Positions 4,069 to 5,133 of a DNA stretch of 5,133 nt are shown piece after piece. The position numbers were made by a program, and so were the translations under genes. Within the stretch, counting starts at the first letter, position 1. Each line of letters opens with the position of its first letter. Source of the DNA: Ectopseudomonas composti (GTDB lineage Bacteria; Pseudomonadota; Gammaproteobacteria; Pseudomonadales; Pseudomonadaceae); contig CAMPIF010000358.1 of assembly GCA_946886245.1 (NCBI GenBank), positions 1-5,133 on the forward strand, in the 5' to 3' direction. The notes under the pieces are model-generated. The model was not told the DNA's origin. It was given only the letters and a program-made list of their open reading frames with translations, and did no database searches.

Positions 4069-5133
4069 ATGTCCCATCGCATCGTGATTGTCGGCGGAGG
4101 CGCCGGCGGTTTGGAGCTGGCCACCCGTCTGGGTAGAAAACTGGGCAAGAGTGGCGCCGCCCGAATCATTCTGGTCGACGCCAACCTCACCCATATCTGG
4201 AAGCCCCTGCTGCACGAAGTGGCCGCCGGCTCGCTGAACTCCTCGGAAGACGAGCTGAACTACGTGGCCCAGGCCAAGTGGAATCATTTCGAGTTCCAGC
4301 TCGGGCGCATGTCCGATCTCGACCGTGCCGGCAAGAGCATCACCCTGGCACCGACGCTGGATGACGACGGCCAACTGCTGATGCCTGAGCGTCGCATCAC
4401 CTACGATAGCCTGGTCATCGCCGTTGGCAGCACCACCAATGACTTCGGCACACCAGGCGCCGCCGAGCACTGCATTTTCCTCGACACCCGCGCGCAGGCT
4501 GAGCGCTTCCATCGCCGCATGCTCAGCCACTATCTGCGCGCGCACGCCAACGAGGGCGAAGACGGCTCGAAGATCGACATTGCCATAGTCGGCGCCGGTG
4601 CCACCGGGGTCGAGCTGGCAGCAGAACTGCATCACGCCGCCAAGCAGCTGGCCGCCTATGGCCTGAATCGCATTCGCCCCGAAGACATGCGCATCACCCT
4701 GATCGAAGCCGGGCCACGCGTATTGCCTGCGCTGCCCGAGCGCATCGCGCGGCCGGTGCATAAGACCCTGGAGAAGCTCGGCGTCACCGTACTGACCGGC
4801 GCCGCCGTCAGCGAAGTGACTGCCGATGGCCTGAAAACCGCCGACGGCAACTTCATTCCGGCCAGCCTCAAAGTCTGGGCTGCCGGCATCCGCGCCCCCG
4901 GTTTTCTCAAGGACCTCGACGGCCTGGAGAGCAACCGCATCAACCAGCTGCAGGTTCGTCCGACCCTGCAAACGACGCTCGACGACGACGTGTTCGCCTT
5001 TGGCGACTGCGCGGCCTGCCCACAGCCGGGCACCGAGGGCCGCAACGTGCCGCCACGCGCCCAGGCGGCGCATCAGCAGGCCTCGCTGCTGGCCAAGTCG
5101 ATCGCCTACAAGCACCTCGACGAGGGGCTGATC
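4069..5133 (+). CDS. ndh: Type II NADH dehydrogenase (NDH-2), 3' end outside window
   Basis: Peripheral inner-membrane flavoprotein that oxidises NADH and reduces ubiquinone without pumping protons. The first 355 codons are present. Relatives are about 430 residues, so the C-terminal membrane-binding part is missing only because the window ends. Visible features are the N-terminal FAD-binding GGGAGGLE (residues 9-16) after IVIV, HIWKPLLHEVAAGSL around 45-59, AVGSTTNDFGTPG near 122-134, the NADH-binding GAGATGVE at 175-182, the second FAD motif VFAFGDCAA around 308-316 with D313, and PPRAQAAHQQA at 328-338 containing the quinone-site AQxxHQ signature. The ATG places the Rossmann loop at the normal position. 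GTGAG lies 8 bases upstream. No strong promoter is seen in the 63-base gap after the DUF3094 gene. Confidence 0.97.
   Translation, partial: MSHRIVIVGGGAGGLELATRLGRKLGKSGAARIILVDANLTHIWKPLLHEVAAGSLNSSEDELNYVAQAKWNHFEFQLGRMSDLDRAGKSITLAPTLDDDGQLLMPERRITYDSLVIAVGSTTNDFGTPGAAEHCIFLDTRAQAERFHRRMLSHYLRAHANEGEDGSKIDIAIVGAGATGVELAAELHHAAKQLAAYGLNRIRPEDMRITLIEAGPRVLPALPERIARPVHKTLEKLGVTVLTGAAVSEVTADGLKTADGNFIPASLKVWAAGIRAPGFLKDLDGLESNRINQLQVRPTLQTTLDDDVFAFGDCAACPQPGTEGRNVPPRAQAAHQQASLLAKSIAYKHLDEGLI

Noticed and set aside
4000..5115. A 371-codon open frame on the minus strand opposite ndh
   Set aside because: It lies almost wholly antisense to the unmistakable ndh frame and has low-complexity Gly/Ala/Gln/Val composition typical of high-GC antisense shadows.

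Overview
The window looks like chromosomal core sequence of a Pseudomonas-type gammaproteobacterium. The evidence is high-GC coding sequence with strong third-position G/C preference, a CoaE-YacG pair, a DUF1780-MOSC-DUF3094-ndh block, Pseudomonas-style REP hairpins, and a perfect ANR/FNR-type box. From memory, the same order occurs between pilD and ndh in Pseudomonas aeruginosa. That comparison was not run, and the species cannot be fixed from here. A P. mendocina/stutzeri-like lineage is a guess based on the miniature element.

Layout. Positions 1-113 hold a REP-like hairpin and a likely promoter. Positions 114-913 hold coaE and yacG on the plus strand, translationally coupled by an ATGA overlap. 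Positions 914-1009, between convergent genes, hold two different small hairpins that both end in CTACGG. Positions 1010-2022 are on the minus strand: a CbiM-like membrane protein gene (1333-2022), followed by a 71-residue acidic helical protein of unknown function (1010-1225). The small gene appears to have its own promoter, with a perfect TTGAT-N4-ATCAA site placed as expected for activation at -41.5. Positions 2023-2632 are a gene-free stretch of about 610 bases between divergent genes. It holds a 140-bp MITE-like element with 16-bp inverted ends and a CTAC duplication, then a pair of REP-like repeats related to the one at the window start, then another hairpin ending in CTACGG. Positions 2633-4005 hold DUF1780, a MOSC-domain gene (GTGA overlap) and a 57-residue DUF3094-like membrane protein. 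Positions 4069-5133 hold the first 355 codons of ndh, the type II NADH dehydrogenase, which runs off the window end.

Functionally, coaE makes coenzyme A and yacG encodes a small zinc-binding gyrase inhibitor. ndh feeds electrons from NADH into the quinone pool without pumping protons. The other genes are conserved but poorly characterised. No CRISPR array, phage, toxin-antitoxin or defence cluster is visible. The points most worth following are the ANR/DNR-type site in front of the unnamed 71-residue protein, the MITE with its target duplication, the dense repeat content of the two non-coding stretches, and the nuclease-like motif in the DUF1780 protein.
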